From NCBI GenBank assembly GCA_900316835.1, contig ONEL01000009.1, forward strand, positions 62,001 to 126,000: DNA of 64,000 nucleotides, written 5' to 3'. Shown in pieces: positions 10,701 to 18,910 of this stretch. A program made the translations under genes and the position numbers. This DNA is from an uncultured Prevotellaceae bacterium. GTDB taxonomy: Bacteria > Bacteroidota > Bacteroidia > Bacteroidales > Muribaculaceae. Every line of letters begins with the position of its first letter. Position 1 is the stretch's first letter. The notes under the pieces were generated by a model. It saw nothing but the letters and a program-made list of their open reading frames with translations, was not told the origin of the DNA and did not search any database.

Positions 10701-12189
10701 TATCGCCAATCAGTTCAGCAGCCGAGCGCTCACTCTCGTTGGTGATGCCTGCAGTGCGGCGAGCCTTGATAAGCCAGCACAGAATTGGATGCCAATCGGG
10801 GTGCATGAAGTGGGGGTAGAAGAGACAGGGAGTGCCAGGCATAGCCAGAATGAAGGCGTTGGCCTCAACGATATTCTTTTCCACACGATGGTTATAGGCC
10901 TTGCCACTATCCCAATTATAGTTGGAGCCGTCGGTGGGCAGGTCCTTGAAGGTGTCGTGGTTGTCGAGGAAGGTGACGGCATAGCGCTTGAGCACCGGGT
11001 CGCTGATGAGACCCGAGTTGTTCAGGTAGCGGTAGTTGCCGTAGTTGAATGCCTCGCGGATGTCGCTCTGCAACGGGAAGTCGAAAGCTGCGCTCTGGTA
11101 GGTGCCCTCCATGTAGGTCTTGTGAATCCAACTGGATATATTATCTTTTGAGCCCCAGTACTCGCCCACACTGAAGGTGGGGCGTAAAGTGGTGTTATAC
11201 TCGGCAAAGTGCTTCTCCTCGAAGCCCATGGCATAGTCGTAGCGGAAGCCCACGTAGCCCAGGTCGTTCTTGAGGAAGTCGAGGAACTTGATTACCTTCT
11301 GCTGGGTGGCAGGCGCGTGGTGGTCGATGTCGCGTGCCCACTCGCCACGGCCGCCGCAGTCCTCGTTGCCGGTGCCGCGTCCGCTCTCGTCGTCGCTGCA
11401 CACGTCGGCGCTCGTCCAGCTAATGTATTCACCCTCGGGGCTGAAGGTGCCCTTGTAGTACTCGGTGGGGAACTCAATGGAATTCTTGTCGCCACTCCAG
11501 GTTCCCAGGCCGCCGCGGTGGTTGGCCACCACGTCCTCAATGGCTCCGGTGCCCTCATTCTTGAAGGTGGAGATTAGTTCACGCAGCTGGGCCTCGGTGC
11601 CAAAGTAGGACATGGGCGTCCACACCTTGCCCTGGCTGTCGGTGTAGGTCCAGGGTGTGCCGTCTGGGTTGTAGCTCAACCCGTGGTGGAAGTAGAACAC
11701 CGGCACAAAGCCCATGCAGTCGGGGTTGGTGATGGTGGAGCCATCGCTGTAACCCCACGTCTGGCCATTGCGCCATGGGCGCACGCCACCACGACGGCTA
11801 TTGTCGTTGCTGGTGTAATAAACTGTTGTTGAGTCGGCTACTGTTGAGCCACTTTGCGGTAGCCACAGCAAGTCAATGAATGGAGTTATGTCATCCTTGT
11901 GGGCCAGCAGGCTGGGCCATGTGGTCACTGGTACTTGCCACTCTTCGGCGCTACCCCATCCGGCACCATACATGGTTGCCCAGGTGTAGCCCGGCTTGTG
12001 TGTCGCAGTGGCATCGTTGCTCTGGTGATATTGCCATGGCCCGAACGGGCTACAATCGGGGGTCTCCTTATAGCTGTCCCAAAAGAAGCCTTGGAGCATG
12101 ACTCCGCCGTAGTTGGCGGGCCATCCTTGTGCCATGGCATTGACGCTCACTAGTAGCGTCATTGCGATTAAGATGTGTAATTTCTTCAT
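7726..12189 (-). CDS. large secreted GH13 alpha-amylase with T9SS sorting tail
   Basis: 1487 residues. Signal peptide 1-20 (ends NAMAQ). GH13 catalytic domain about 22-520: DVVANH at 219-224, GFRYDY with nucleophile Asp318, SVGEYW with Glu343, FLDNHD with Asp412. Next come chitobiase-C-like modules (YTTNGQDPQ, YTTDGTEPT) alternating with W-rich starch-binding CBM26-like modules, then an OB-fold-like region (about 1170-1330: KGQKFTLSND, KDGDGEAID). The end (NLNGIE, GVNIVVREYSDGS, KMIK) is a T9SS type A sorting domain, so the enzyme should be exported and attached to the cell surface. Unlike the amylase at the window start it has no dockerin. The start follows the signal peptide logic; ATG at 12187-12189. 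Confidence 0.93.
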   Translation of the reverse strand: MKKLHILIAMTLLVSVNAMAQGWPANYGGVMLQGFFWDSYKETPDCSPFGPWQYHQSNDATATHKPGYTWATMYGAGWGSAEEWQVPVTTWPSLLAHKDDITPFIDLLWLPQSGSTVADSTTVYYTSNDNSRRGGVRPWRNGQTWGYSDGSTITNPDCMGFVPVFYFHHGLSYNPDGTPWTYTDSQGKVWTPMSYFGTEAQLRELISTFKNEGTGAIEDVVANHRGGLGTWSGDKNSIEFPTEYYKGTFSPEGEYISWTSADVCSDDESGRGTGNEDCGGRGEWARDIDHHAPATQQKVIKFLDFLKNDLGYVGFRYDYAMGFEEKHFAEYNTTLRPTFSVGEYWGSKDNISSWIHKTYMEGTYQSAAFDFPLQSDIREAFNYGNYRYLNNSGLISDPVLKRYAVTFLDNHDTFKDLPTDGSNYNWDSGKAYNHRVEKNIVEANAFILAMPGTPCLFYPHFMHPDWHPILCWLIKARRTAGITNESERSAAELIGDNGIQWVVTGTHGQVCFQLGDATDQGVPSGFTTVWESTADSNGKRVARYSITSSLYDQIEGNTKKSLINGYPVIDRNSCTFSGSMIVNVYPSSEGCTLVYTTNGQDPQAGDATITENTTLNFTDNITLKVGVLVDGAVPTSSIVTRQYVKTATTSDKINFYVKDDNAPNFYVYYDDENGTHKPLGEWGGTHATEQVKVGGIDWWHVQMDKPAVPVNLIINWDGSQTPDITGITSDVFYTVQDGQPNDVTNTYMPMVENPSLSIDKGTGTYQGGVTATITSSYGAATIVYTTDGTEPTTSSATIASGATVTFNTTGNHYLRAAIVKDGEIINQVARSYYVENGAGETTFNGTRVFVRAESAPNLYVFNTNGAAPSSDYTEWGGKQLKKTVTDADGYTWYYASFEGLNSCSIILNNGSGSQTEDITNISGDAYIIYNGSNYYLNVTGLTSHKSYLLFEPSLNKWADAGAVMQIYVNGVGDNLSMSKIGGTNGGNPIYLWYNNETTVGEGTNICFKRKDPNNLDEQWAYANTTYTKGGYYYDDGQDWNDHVQRSNEVNFSNLKYPDVPQQEFDDDATITSMATPVSEELYFYFENSSYGSPYAWVYSSTKTYGEHGWPGEALVEVVGTAANGNTVYRWTYPAGVAPSNIIFSNKGASQTGTFDFVNGGYYTTAGYQGTVTGNLMSLKEMLKNGAAIKGQKFTLSNDLTSVLLSADGKSIIVKDGDGEAIDMSRNTEGKPVHHTIADWKYNQSNWIEFKLPQQVTTGDNITAFNNKTLLAQTIVGTVTDVTNPTITLDANPLPVANATAFEPNKYVTANFNTGANSDYYFVEPKAQEYATIEWAVYHDGKFYMPLNPEANNQQATNTVHGAVAVSSDNSYRDDQTALTDLTMYRLTVIIKRKSQAQGAPRLMAGNSGIAVATDDPVSSQWEIAIVSAEELSDATVTPIEKVTAERELVRTIYFNLNGIESDRPFQGVNIVVREYSDGSRSASKMIK

Positions 12190-12439
12190 TGTTATGTCTA
12201 TTTTATGGTTTTGTTATTCCTGTTAGAAATTGATGCTAACACATGCAATTAACTCACAAAAATATTATTTTTTAATTGAAAAGACAAAAAAAATATCACA
12301 CTTTTTTTCAATGGAGAATGCAAACGATTTCATAGCGCTTGAAGGTGCTGCTACGAGGCAATGCACTTAATAAAAAGCTTGTAAATAACTTGTTAATAAC
12401 TACTCGTCATTTTCTTGACCCCATTATTTTTCCTTTTTT
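12190..12439. other. AT-rich divergent spacer between amylase and RAYT gene
   Basis: About 250 bases with long A and T tracts. It must hold the amylase promoter on the minus strand, but I cannot place a clean TAnnTTTG box. Nothing coding is seen. Confidence 0.4.
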
Positions 12440-12447
12440 TATTTTTG
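12440..12447 (+). promoter_or_regulatory. -7 box TATTTTTG directly before the RAYT start
   Basis: Matches TAnnTTTG. The ATG at 12452 begins only 5 bases after the box, so the transcript would be nearly leaderless. Confidence 0.5.
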
Positions 12448-12451
12448 TGAA

Positions 12452-13591
12452 ATGGAAGATAAAAGAAATGAACAACGCAAGCAGTGGTGGGAGACTCACA
12501 AGGGGGAGCTTGAGAAGAAGCCCTCGATGAAGCGTCGCAAAGCGGGGCATGACTATAGCTCACCTTGCATTTACATGCTCACCTTTGTTGTGAAAGGCCG
12601 TCGTAACATTTTGGGCACTCTGCGAGATGCCGACGATAGCCACCCCCTTCCATGGGTAGAACCGAGCGCACTAGGGCACAAAGTACTTGCATGCTGGCGA
12701 AAAATAAAGACTTATTATCCTGAGGTTGAACTGTATAATGTGCAACTCATGCCCGACCACTTGCACGGAATCATTCACGTTAGACAGCGGCTGGAAGCGC
12801 ACTTGGGAGTCCTTGTCAATGGCTTCAAGAAAGGATGTAACGATGCCTCGCGCGAACTTGGCCTTGGCACTCTATGGGAAGAAGGCTACCAAGACAGCAT
12901 TGTCACCCACAAGGACCAGCTGAAAATCATGAAAAATTATATTCTCCACAATCCCTTGCGCTTGTGGACCAAACGCCACAACCCCGATTTCTTTGTCGTG
13001 AGGCGCGATGTAAAAATTGGCGACACCACGGTTGCTGTTGCCGGCAATCAGTTCTTGCTTGAGCATCCCGAGAAAGCGATAGTGTATTGCTCCCGAAGCC
13101 TAAACCCAAATCGGTCATTAGGCCGACGATAGGTTAGTTTAGATGTCTTTTTATGCCATAACAGCTTTATTTTTGCATTTTGTTTCAAATTTTGTCTCGA
13201 CATAGCCCGCTATGTCTTCAACAAAATCTTTGGGTTAAACGAGCAAGAAATTGCCGAGCGAGTAAGTACCCTGACTAAACGTGCCATGGAAGGTGCGGTT
13301 CTTGTGTCGGCATGCATCAGTCCTGGCGAGAAAGCCGTGATGCGTGCCGCCTACGAGCAAGGAGCAAAGATGATAGTGCTCGTGGAGAATGGATTCTCGC
13401 CCTACTGGAAACCACAGGGCAAGCAATTTGACGCTTGCCACGCCGGCAACTTGCTACTAGTGGCTCCATGGCCTCACCACAACGACCGCCGCCCCATTAC
13501 CCGCGAGCAATGCTTACAGCTCAACGAGCTGGCACAAAAGATTGTGGACGAGAAAAAACCTACCCAGCCACTAGCCGAGCATCTTGAGTAG
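12452..13591 (+). pseudogene. REP-associated tyrosine transposase (RAYT) gene with C-terminal extension, interrupted
   Basis: The first part (12452-13132, 226 codons) is a Y1/HUH single-strand transposase of the RAYT type: HUH motif in LMPDHLHGI, then LWEEGYQDSIV with the likely catalytic Tyr, then LHNPLRLW. The reading frame stops at TAG 13130. A second open stretch, in another frame and covering about 13238-13591 (NEQEIAERV, GAVLVSACISPGEK, ILVENGFSPYWKPQG, LLLVAPWPHH), looks like the normal C-terminal extension of Bacteroidota RAYT proteins as I remember them. Between them lies a roughly 130-base repeat-like segment (13105-13236). I read this as one gene split by that insertion; the halves could still be expressed separately. 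The 3' end overlaps the convergent cinA by 21 bases. Confidence 0.7.
13105..13236 (+). repeat. REP-like palindromic element inside the RAYT gene
   Basis: Ends are AACCCAAA (from 13103) and TTTGGGTT (to 13236), an inverted pair. The left end CCCAAATCGGTCATTAG (13105-13121) matches one arm of palindromes found at 25309-25367 and 55569-55606. The right part has a hairpin GACATAG-cccg-CTATGTC (13199-13216) extended by ATTTTGT/ACAAAAT. No coding sense. Confidence 0.65.
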
Positions 13592-14809
13592 CATAATCAA
13601 CACCTGGGTGGTTGCACGATCGATGATTTGATTTCTTGTGCCAGGCATGTGGTGGCACTGACTCATGATGATATCACCCACCTTGGCTGCCATCCACACT
13701 GTGCCCACGGGTTTATCGGGACTACCACCGCCAGGACCAGCCACTCCACTGGTGGCTACGGCACAATCGGTGCCACACACGTGGCAAGCGCCACTAGCCA
13801 TTTGTTCCACAACAGGCTGGCTCACAGCTCCACAAGTGTCGAGAACACCCTGGTCCACCCCAAGCACACGATGCTTCACATCGTTGCTATAGCTCACCAC
13901 GCTCCCCATGAAATAGTCGCTACTGCCCGCCACCTGAGTGATAACGTGAGCCACGTTGCCGCCAGTGCAACTCTCGGCAGTAGACAGCGTCAGTCCCAGC
14001 TCTCGCAGGCGTTCGCCCACAATTTGCGACAGCGACTTGTCGCCATCGGCAATGATGCTCTTGCCCAAGATTTTGTGCAGCTGTTTAGAGAGTCGCTCCA
14101 TGTCCTCGTTGATGACTTGCGGGTCGTGGTGCGCTCCAGTGAGCCTGAGGCGTATAATCCCCTGCTTGGGCAAATAGGCCAGATGAATGTAATCAGGCAT
14201 CTGCCGCTCAAAGGTGTCGAGCTTCTCAGCCAGCGCACTCTCGGCATAGTCGATAACAACAAAGGTGCGATACTCAATGTCCACATCGCTGTGGAAGTGC
14301 TTGATGAGCTGCGGAATCACAGCACGCTCCATCATAGCTTGCGTCTCAAATGGCACTCCAGGCATTGCCACCAGCACTTTGCCCTCGCGCTCAAACCACA
14401 TGATGGGAGCCGTGCCCACTTCGTTCTGTATCACGCGACACGACGATGGCACCATAGCCTGGGCTGCCGTGAGCTGGTTCATGGGCAATCCGCGACGCTC
14501 AAACATTGCGTCGACATTGCGTTTCACATCCTCGTTGAGCACCATCTCACCACCAAAGTAGCGGCACAGCGTGGCCTTGGTGATATCGTCCTTGGTAGGT
14601 CCCAGACCGCCAGTCATGAGCACCACATCGGTAACAGCAAACGCCTCGTCGATTGCGTGCAAAATCTCGCCGGCATCATCGGCAATTACTTTCACGTTTT
14701 TAGGCTCCCAGCCAAAGGGGGCAAGATGTCGAGCAATCCAGCCACTGTTAGTATCGGTCACCTGACCAATAAGCAGCTCATCGCCTATAACTATTGTTGA
14801 GTAGAGCAT
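13571..14809 (-). CDS. cinA: CinA-family competence/damage-inducible protein (two-domain)
   Basis: 412 residues. N-terminal molybdopterin-binding-like domain (IGDELLIGQVTDTNS, MTGGLGPTKDDITK) linked to nucleotide pyrophosphatase activity in the family, and a C-terminal CinA domain (STAESCTGG, VSYSNDVKHRVLGV, ATSGVAGPGGGSPDKPVG) that deamidates nicotinamide mononucleotide in the pyridine nucleotide salvage cycle. Full length; cytosolic. Lies 57 bp downstream of tsaD on the same strand, so probably co-transcribed. Its last codons overlap the RAYT remnant tail. Confidence 0.95.
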   Translation of the reverse strand: MLYSTIVIGDELLIGQVTDTNSGWIARHLAPFGWEPKNVKVIADDAGEILHAIDEAFAVTDVVLMTGGLGPTKDDITKATLCRYFGGEMVLNEDVKRNVDAMFERRGLPMNQLTAAQAMVPSSCRVIQNEVGTAPIMWFEREGKVLVAMPGVPFETQAMMERAVIPQLIKHFHSDVDIEYRTFVVIDYAESALAEKLDTFERQMPDYIHLAYLPKQGIIRLRLTGAHHDPQVINEDMERLSKQLHKILGKSIIADGDKSLSQIVGERLRELGLTLSTAESCTGGNVAHVITQVAGSSDYFMGSVVSYSNDVKHRVLGVDQGVLDTCGAVSQPVVEQMASGACHVCGTDCAVATSGVAGPGGGSPDKPVGTVWMAAKVGDIIMSQCHHMPGTRNQIIDRATTQVLIMLLKMLG

Positions 14810-14866
14810 TATTTTGTAAGCAAGTTAAAGAAATTAAATATTATGCATGTGCATGTGTGAATTGCA

Positions 14867-15877
14867 TTAGATAACCACACGGGCAAAGGGAGGAGCTGTG
14901 ATGTCGCAGGTTTCACCGTTGCTAAACTTGAAATATCCCGCTACGGCAATCATGGCGGCATTGTCGGTGGTGAAGGAGCGCTTAGGTATAAAGGCTTTTA
15001 TGCCACGGCGATCGCAATATTGCTGCACCGCTGCGCGCACACCACTATTGGCACTCACACCGCCACCTATCGCCACCGTCTTGATACCAGTGTCCTTGAT
15101 AGCCTTCCCAAACTTATCCATGAGGATATCGATAATCGTCTTTTGCAGCGAAGCGGCGAGGTGTGCCTTATTCTCCTCAATGAAATTGGGGTTATTCTTC
15201 AGCTCATCGCGCAGGGTGTAGAGAAACGACGTCTTGAGACCACTAAAGCTGTAGTTATAACCCTCGATGTGAGGCTTTGCAAACTTGAAGCGAGTGGGGT
15301 CGCCCTCTTGTGCCAGACGGTCGATAATGGGACCTCCAGGATAGGGCAACCCCATCACCTTAGCACACTTGTCGAAAGCCTCGCCAGCGGCATCGTCGAT
15401 GGTCTGCCCCAAGATTTCCATCTCACATGGCGAATCGACCCTGATAATCTGCGAGTTACCACCACTAATGAGCAAGCACAGGAAAGGAAACTCGGGCACA
15501 GGAGTGCTCTCGTCCTCCTTGATAAAATGCGCCAGCACATGCCCGTGCAAGTGATTTACATCAACCAGCGGGATACCCAGCGCCAGTGCCAGCCCCTTAC
15601 TGAATGAGGTGCCCACATGTAGCGAACCAGGCAAGCCAGGTCCGCGCGTGAAAGCTATAGCGTCGATATCGCTCTTGCTGATTCCCGCCTGGCGAATAGC
15701 CTCGCTCACTACAGGAACAATGTTTTGCTGATGCGCGCGCGATGCCAGCTCGGGCACTACGCCACCATAGGCCTCATGCACCCGCTGACTGGCGATAACG
15801 TTGCTCATCAAGATGCAATCCTTGATGATAGCAGCACTGGTGTCGTCGCACGACGACTCAATTCCGAGTATTATCAT
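14867..15877 (-). CDS. tsaD: tRNA N6-adenosine threonylcarbamoyltransferase TsaD
   Basis: Transfers threonylcarbamoyl to A37 of ANN-decoding tRNAs (t6A), working with TsaB/TsaE. 336 residues: LGIESSCDDTSAAI at the N-terminus, metal-binding HxxxH in HLHGHVLAH, FPFLCLLISGGNSQI, SGLKTSFL and AIGGGVSANSGVR. I chose the start at MIILGIESS (15877) rather than an in-frame start at 15940, because the promoter box at 15910-15917 lies between them and family proteins begin at this motif. Confidence 0.97.
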   Translation of the reverse strand: MIILGIESSCDDTSAAIIKDCILMSNVIASQRVHEAYGGVVPELASRAHQQNIVPVVSEAIRQAGISKSDIDAIAFTRGPGLPGSLHVGTSFSKGLALALGIPLVDVNHLHGHVLAHFIKEDESTPVPEFPFLCLLISGGNSQIIRVDSPCEMEILGQTIDDAAGEAFDKCAKVMGLPYPGGPIIDRLAQEGDPTRFKFAKPHIEGYNYSFSGLKTSFLYTLRDELKNNPNFIEENKAHLAASLQKTIIDILMDKFGKAIKDTGIKTVAIGGGVSANSGVRAAVQQYCDRRGIKAFIPKRSFTTDNAAMIAVAGYFKFSNGETCDITAPPFARVVI

Positions 15878-15909
15878 TTCTTGCTTTTTTCTCTTGTTTT
15901 TTACGACTG

Positions 15910-15917
15910 CAAAGTTA
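15910..15917 (-). promoter_or_regulatory. -7 box TAACTTTG for tsaD
   Basis: Reads TAACTTTG on the minus strand, 33 bases upstream of the tsaD start. It decides the start codon choice. Confidence 0.65.
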
Positions 15918-16011
15918 CTCCAACTTGCGCTCAGGAGCAAAAAAAAACAGTGAAATTGATTTGATTATTAATTATTTTAAAATTTATGGTCTGAATTTGA
16001 ATATTTTTACT

Positions 16012-16019
16012 TATATTTG
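16012..16019 (+). promoter_or_regulatory. -7 box TATATTTG for the secreted pair at 16.0-17.8 kb
   Basis: TATATTTG matches TAnnTTTG, 37 bases before the ATG at 16056. Confidence 0.6.
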
Positions 16020-16055
16020 TAGGTTAAAAATATTGTGCAACTAAACTTAATGATT

Positions 16056-16997
16056 ATGAAAAATAGAGTTCTGCAAAAAGCCATTATGCTCCTTGTGGCG
16101 ATTGCCATGGTGAGCTTGACAGTAAATGTTGACGCCAAGCGCACTCGAGCAAAGTCAAAGACGATGCACAAGCCCATCGAGGGCCTCGCCGAGTCGTTCT
16201 TCGAGAACACACCTGTAGACATTAAAACCGTAGCCGACTTCCAAGCATTTCGCAACGACATTGAAAAAAGAGCCTTACCCTATTTCAATGCCCGGCTCGA
16301 CAAGAAATCCACTACCGCCGAGCAAAAGACGCTTGTAGTTCTCCAGCGACTCGAAAAGCATGCCGAGCAACTGGGTGGTGGCTCCACGTTTGACATGAGA
16401 ATGAGCGCCTACTGCTACCGCATCGCCGACACCTACCGCACCGTTGTCACCACACAGCGCCTCATTGCTAACGCTCCCAGCGCCGAGGCACGCACCGCCA
16501 TCGAGAACGAAGCCAACGCATGGCTCCAGTTGCAAGACGCACTGGGTGAGTACGTCACCAGCGCGGCTTTTCTCGAGAACTTTGGCGGGACGCTTGCCTA
16601 CATCATTGCCGGTGGCAACTTGAGCGGCCTGGCTGAGATGCGCCACGACGATGTGAAAGCATTAGCCTCTATCGCCTATGGCTCCCAGCAGCAAGTGGCA
16701 GGCATGGCTCCCATTGCCAGTCGCTCCACCGCCATTATCACCAACATGAACAACTGCGTCCAGTCGCTCATGCTCATGGACGAGGCAACCAAAGACGAAA
16801 ACCCCGAGATGTTCAACAGCCTGATCAACGACATCACCAGTGCCGTGAAATCCACCACCGTGGCGTTCCCTCGCTGGATTGAGGCACGACAGCAGTTGCT
16901 CAAGCACTTTAAAGATTCCTCTAAATTTATTTCAGCCACATCAAGACTGGTCGAGAAGATTGACAATCTCACCGGTCCGGGCGAGGGCGAGGGATAA
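16056..16997 (+). CDS. secreted hypothetical protein, alpha-helical
   Basis: 313 residues from ATG 16056; ATG 16050 is an alternative two codons upstream. Signal peptide MKNRVLQKAIMLL... ends near VDAK. The mature part is mostly helical, rich in Ala, Glu and Lys, and ends in GPGEGEG. I recognise no family. It is followed 40 bp later by another secreted protein, and the two may form an operon. Confidence 0.75.
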   Translation: MKNRVLQKAIMLLVAIAMVSLTVNVDAKRTRAKSKTMHKPIEGLAESFFENTPVDIKTVADFQAFRNDIEKRALPYFNARLDKKSTTAEQKTLVVLQRLEKHAEQLGGGSTFDMRMSAYCYRIADTYRTVVTTQRLIANAPSAEARTAIENEANAWLQLQDALGEYVTSAAFLENFGGTLAYIIAGGNLSGLAEMRHDDVKALASIAYGSQQQVAGMAPIASRSTAIITNMNNCVQSLMLMDEATKDENPEMFNSLINDITSAVKSTTVAFPRWIEARQQLLKHFKDSSKFISATSRLVEKIDNLTGPGEGEG

Positions 16998-17037
16998 TCA
17001 TTGACAAGTAGTTTTTTACCCAAAAAAAATTAAAATT

Positions 17038-17775
17038 ATGAATTCTAGAATCGTAACATCATTCACAGCCATCGCACTAATTGCCGCGATGGCACTTGCC
17101 ACAACTAACGCTTGCGCTCAGCGCAACAACCGAAAAGCACGTGGCATAAAGACTGAACGAACCACAGCCAACGCCCAGCGCAAGGCAACCGGCACTCACA
17201 ATAGCGGTGCCGTGGCACGCGTCAGCGGCACAGTGGACCCCAACCGCTGGGAAGGCGACAAGAAAACCAGCGTCACATTCACCGCATTCCCCACCACTCT
17301 CGCCGAGTGGAAAGCCATGCAATCACAACTGGGTGGCGAGCCACAAGGCGCGGTAGCACTGCAGGTAATGGCTTTTGAGCTGTATCGCAACAACCGCGCC
17401 GACGGAGAGGCGGCTCTGCGGCTCAACAACACGTCGACCAACTATAACAGCACCGTGGGTCGCTTGCGCGAGATAATGGGTAAGGACCAGTACTATGCCC
17501 GCCCCTATATAGCCTGGGCAATGCTCAAGGGAGCCACTCCCGAGAACGGATACCAGGTGAGAGCGCCTTTCACCATTGATATGAAAGTTGACCCCAACAA
17601 GAAGTATCAGGAGAGCCAGCTATTGCGTGGCACCGTCATCTACTTGCTCATCGACAGCAAAGGCTGGGACACCAACTGGCGTGGTGTTGAGGTAGTAAAG
17701 CCCCAGGGCAGCGACTACTACGTGGTGAGCAACTGCCCCGCCATGTACACCCAGTGCAAGGAAGCACTCAAATAA
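17038..17775 (+). CDS. secreted protein resembling DUF6935
   Basis: 245 residues with a signal peptide (ends NACAQ). After a basic, low-complexity linker (about 25-75) comes a domain with TLAEWKAMQSQLGGEPQGAV, VMAFELYRNN, YYARPYIAWAMLKGATPENG and a C-terminal VKPQGSDYYVVSN. This pattern is like DUF6935 as I remember it; function unknown. Downstream neighbour of the helical secreted protein at 16056. Confidence 0.7.
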   Translation: MNSRIVTSFTAIALIAAMALATTNACAQRNNRKARGIKTERTTANAQRKATGTHNSGAVARVSGTVDPNRWEGDKKTSVTFTAFPTTLAEWKAMQSQLGGEPQGAVALQVMAFELYRNNRADGEAALRLNNTSTNYNSTVGRLREIMGKDQYYARPYIAWAMLKGATPENGYQVRAPFTIDMKVDPNKKYQESQLLRGTVIYLLIDSKGWDTNWRGVEVVKPQGSDYYVVSNCPAMYTQCKEALK

Positions 17776-17795
17776 TGCATAATTCATAATGCATT
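17774..17795. repeat. short copy of the AATGCATAATTCAT repeat
   Basis: TGCATAATTCATAATGCATTG directly after the stop codon; the same unit is amplified at 18660-18755 and 22593-22685. Confidence 0.6.
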
Positions 17796-17830
17796 GATTT
17801 TCTTTTTTTCATGTTAAAATATAGTATTTT

Positions 17831-18661
17831 ATGAATAAGTTTTTTTTATTACTCTTTATTTCTATCATTTTTGCCCTGGGTGCAAACGCTTCGGTGACCG
17901 TCTGCGGGAATTCACCTGATGAAAACGGTAATTATAGTAGCCCATACATCACTAGAGGTACCATCACATGGGACGCGACTTCCCACACACTAACTCTTGA
18001 CAATGCCGTCATTGAATACAATAGCGGTAATCCCTATGATTTTTTTTATCCAATCGAAATAACCGAGGATGCGACAATATTGATTAATGGGGAATGTAAA
18101 ATTCTAACAGATGGCTTTGTGGCATTGTCGCTTCAGAGTTACAATGCCAAGGACGTGACAATCACAGGTAATGGCACCCTGATCACATCAAGTACCTGGA
18201 AAGACATATTTGTCAGAACGACTCACTTGACGATAAAGAACATTAACCTGGAAACAACCGAAGGCATTGGAGATAATGGAGATGGTGTATTGTGCACACT
18301 TACATTCGACAATGTACAGGCTAAAATCAATGGCTTTATCGAAAGAATTGGCGAAGGTATAACATTTAAAAACTGCGCCATCACTTACCCCGAGGATGCT
18401 TATATCGCAAGAACTTATTATGGATATTGCATCTATTGTGGCAACGATGATATTCCTGATTATATTATTATCACTCGCAATGGTAGTGTAGCCGGCGATG
18501 TGAACGGCGATGGCGATGTTACCGGCAGTGATGTGACAGCGCTTTACAACTACCTGCTCTTTAATGATTCCAGCGCAATCGTCAACGGCGACCAAAATAG
18601 CGATGGAAACATCACCGGTAGCGACGTCACCGCTGTCTACAACATCCTACTAGGACTATGA
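17831..18661 (+). CDS. secreted beta-rich protein with C-terminal dockerin-like domain
   Basis: 276 residues. Signal peptide (ends GANA). Residues about 20-215 show the repeating beta pattern of bacterial carbohydrate-binding/beta-solenoid proteins (RGTITWDATSHTLTLDNA, ITEDATILINGEC, VTITGNGTLIT, LTIKNINLET). Residues about 221-276 are the dockerin-like pair (DVNGDGDVTGSDVTALY, DQNSDGNITGSDVTAVY) that ends the protein exactly as in the LRR protein at 18911 and the first amylase. Calcium binding at the DxNxDG loops is a family property. Ligand unknown. Confidence 0.8.
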   Translation: MNKFFLLLFISIIFALGANASVTVCGNSPDENGNYSSPYITRGTITWDATSHTLTLDNAVIEYNSGNPYDFFYPIEITEDATILINGECKILTDGFVALSLQSYNAKDVTITGNGTLITSSTWKDIFVRTTHLTIKNINLETTEGIGDNGDGVLCTLTFDNVQAKINGFIERIGEGITFKNCAITYPEDAYIARTYYGYCIYCGNDDIPDYIIITRNGSVAGDVNGDGDVTGSDVTALYNYLLFNDSSAIVNGDQNSDGNITGSDVTAVYNILLGL

Positions 18662-18755
18662 TTAATGCACAATGCATAATTCATAATGCATAATTCATAA
18701 TGCATAATTCATAATGCACAATTCATAATGCACGAATGCTTAATGTATAATGCAT
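18660..18755. repeat. AT-rich tandem repeat (AATGCATAATTCAT units)
   Basis: Five to six imperfect units of ATAATGCATAATTC / ATAATGCACAATTC follow the stop codon. Same family as 22593-22685 and 17774-17795. Confidence 0.8.
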
Positions 18756-18791
18756 AATTGCGATAGATGCACAAAGCTTAATTCATAAAAG

Positions 18792-18828
18792 TGAGGGCGT
18801 TCTCTAATGAATTCCCTCATTTTTTTTG
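18792..18828 (+). terminator. intrinsic terminator
   Basis: TGAGGG and CCCTCA arms followed by eight to nine T residues; closes the transcript of the dockerin protein. Confidence 0.6.
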
Positions 18829-18847
18829 CAATTAAACAAAAATATCA

Positions 18848-18855
18848 TATATTTG
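18848..18855 (+). promoter_or_regulatory. -7 box TATATTTG for the LRR-dockerin gene
   Basis: Matches TAnnTTTG, 56 bases before the chosen ATG at 18911. Confidence 0.55.
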
Positions 18856-18910
18856 TAAATTGATTACTAATGACTTAATCTTTAAAAACTTAATAATAGA
18901 ACTCTGCATT

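Noticed and set aside
9973..11151. Long plus-strand ORF inside the second amylase
   Set aside because: It is antisense to a clear GH13 catalytic domain, and its His/Val-rich protein has no motifs; it is a shadow of codon use.
13286..13591. Independent small gene starting at ATG 13286
   Set aside because: Its sequence looks like the C-terminal extension of RAYT proteins, and the frame is open well upstream of this ATG; treated as the second half of a broken gene.
13628..14800. 390-codon plus-strand ORF opposite cinA
   Set aside because: Fully antisense to CinA with intact motifs; its product is His/Thr-rich without domain signs.
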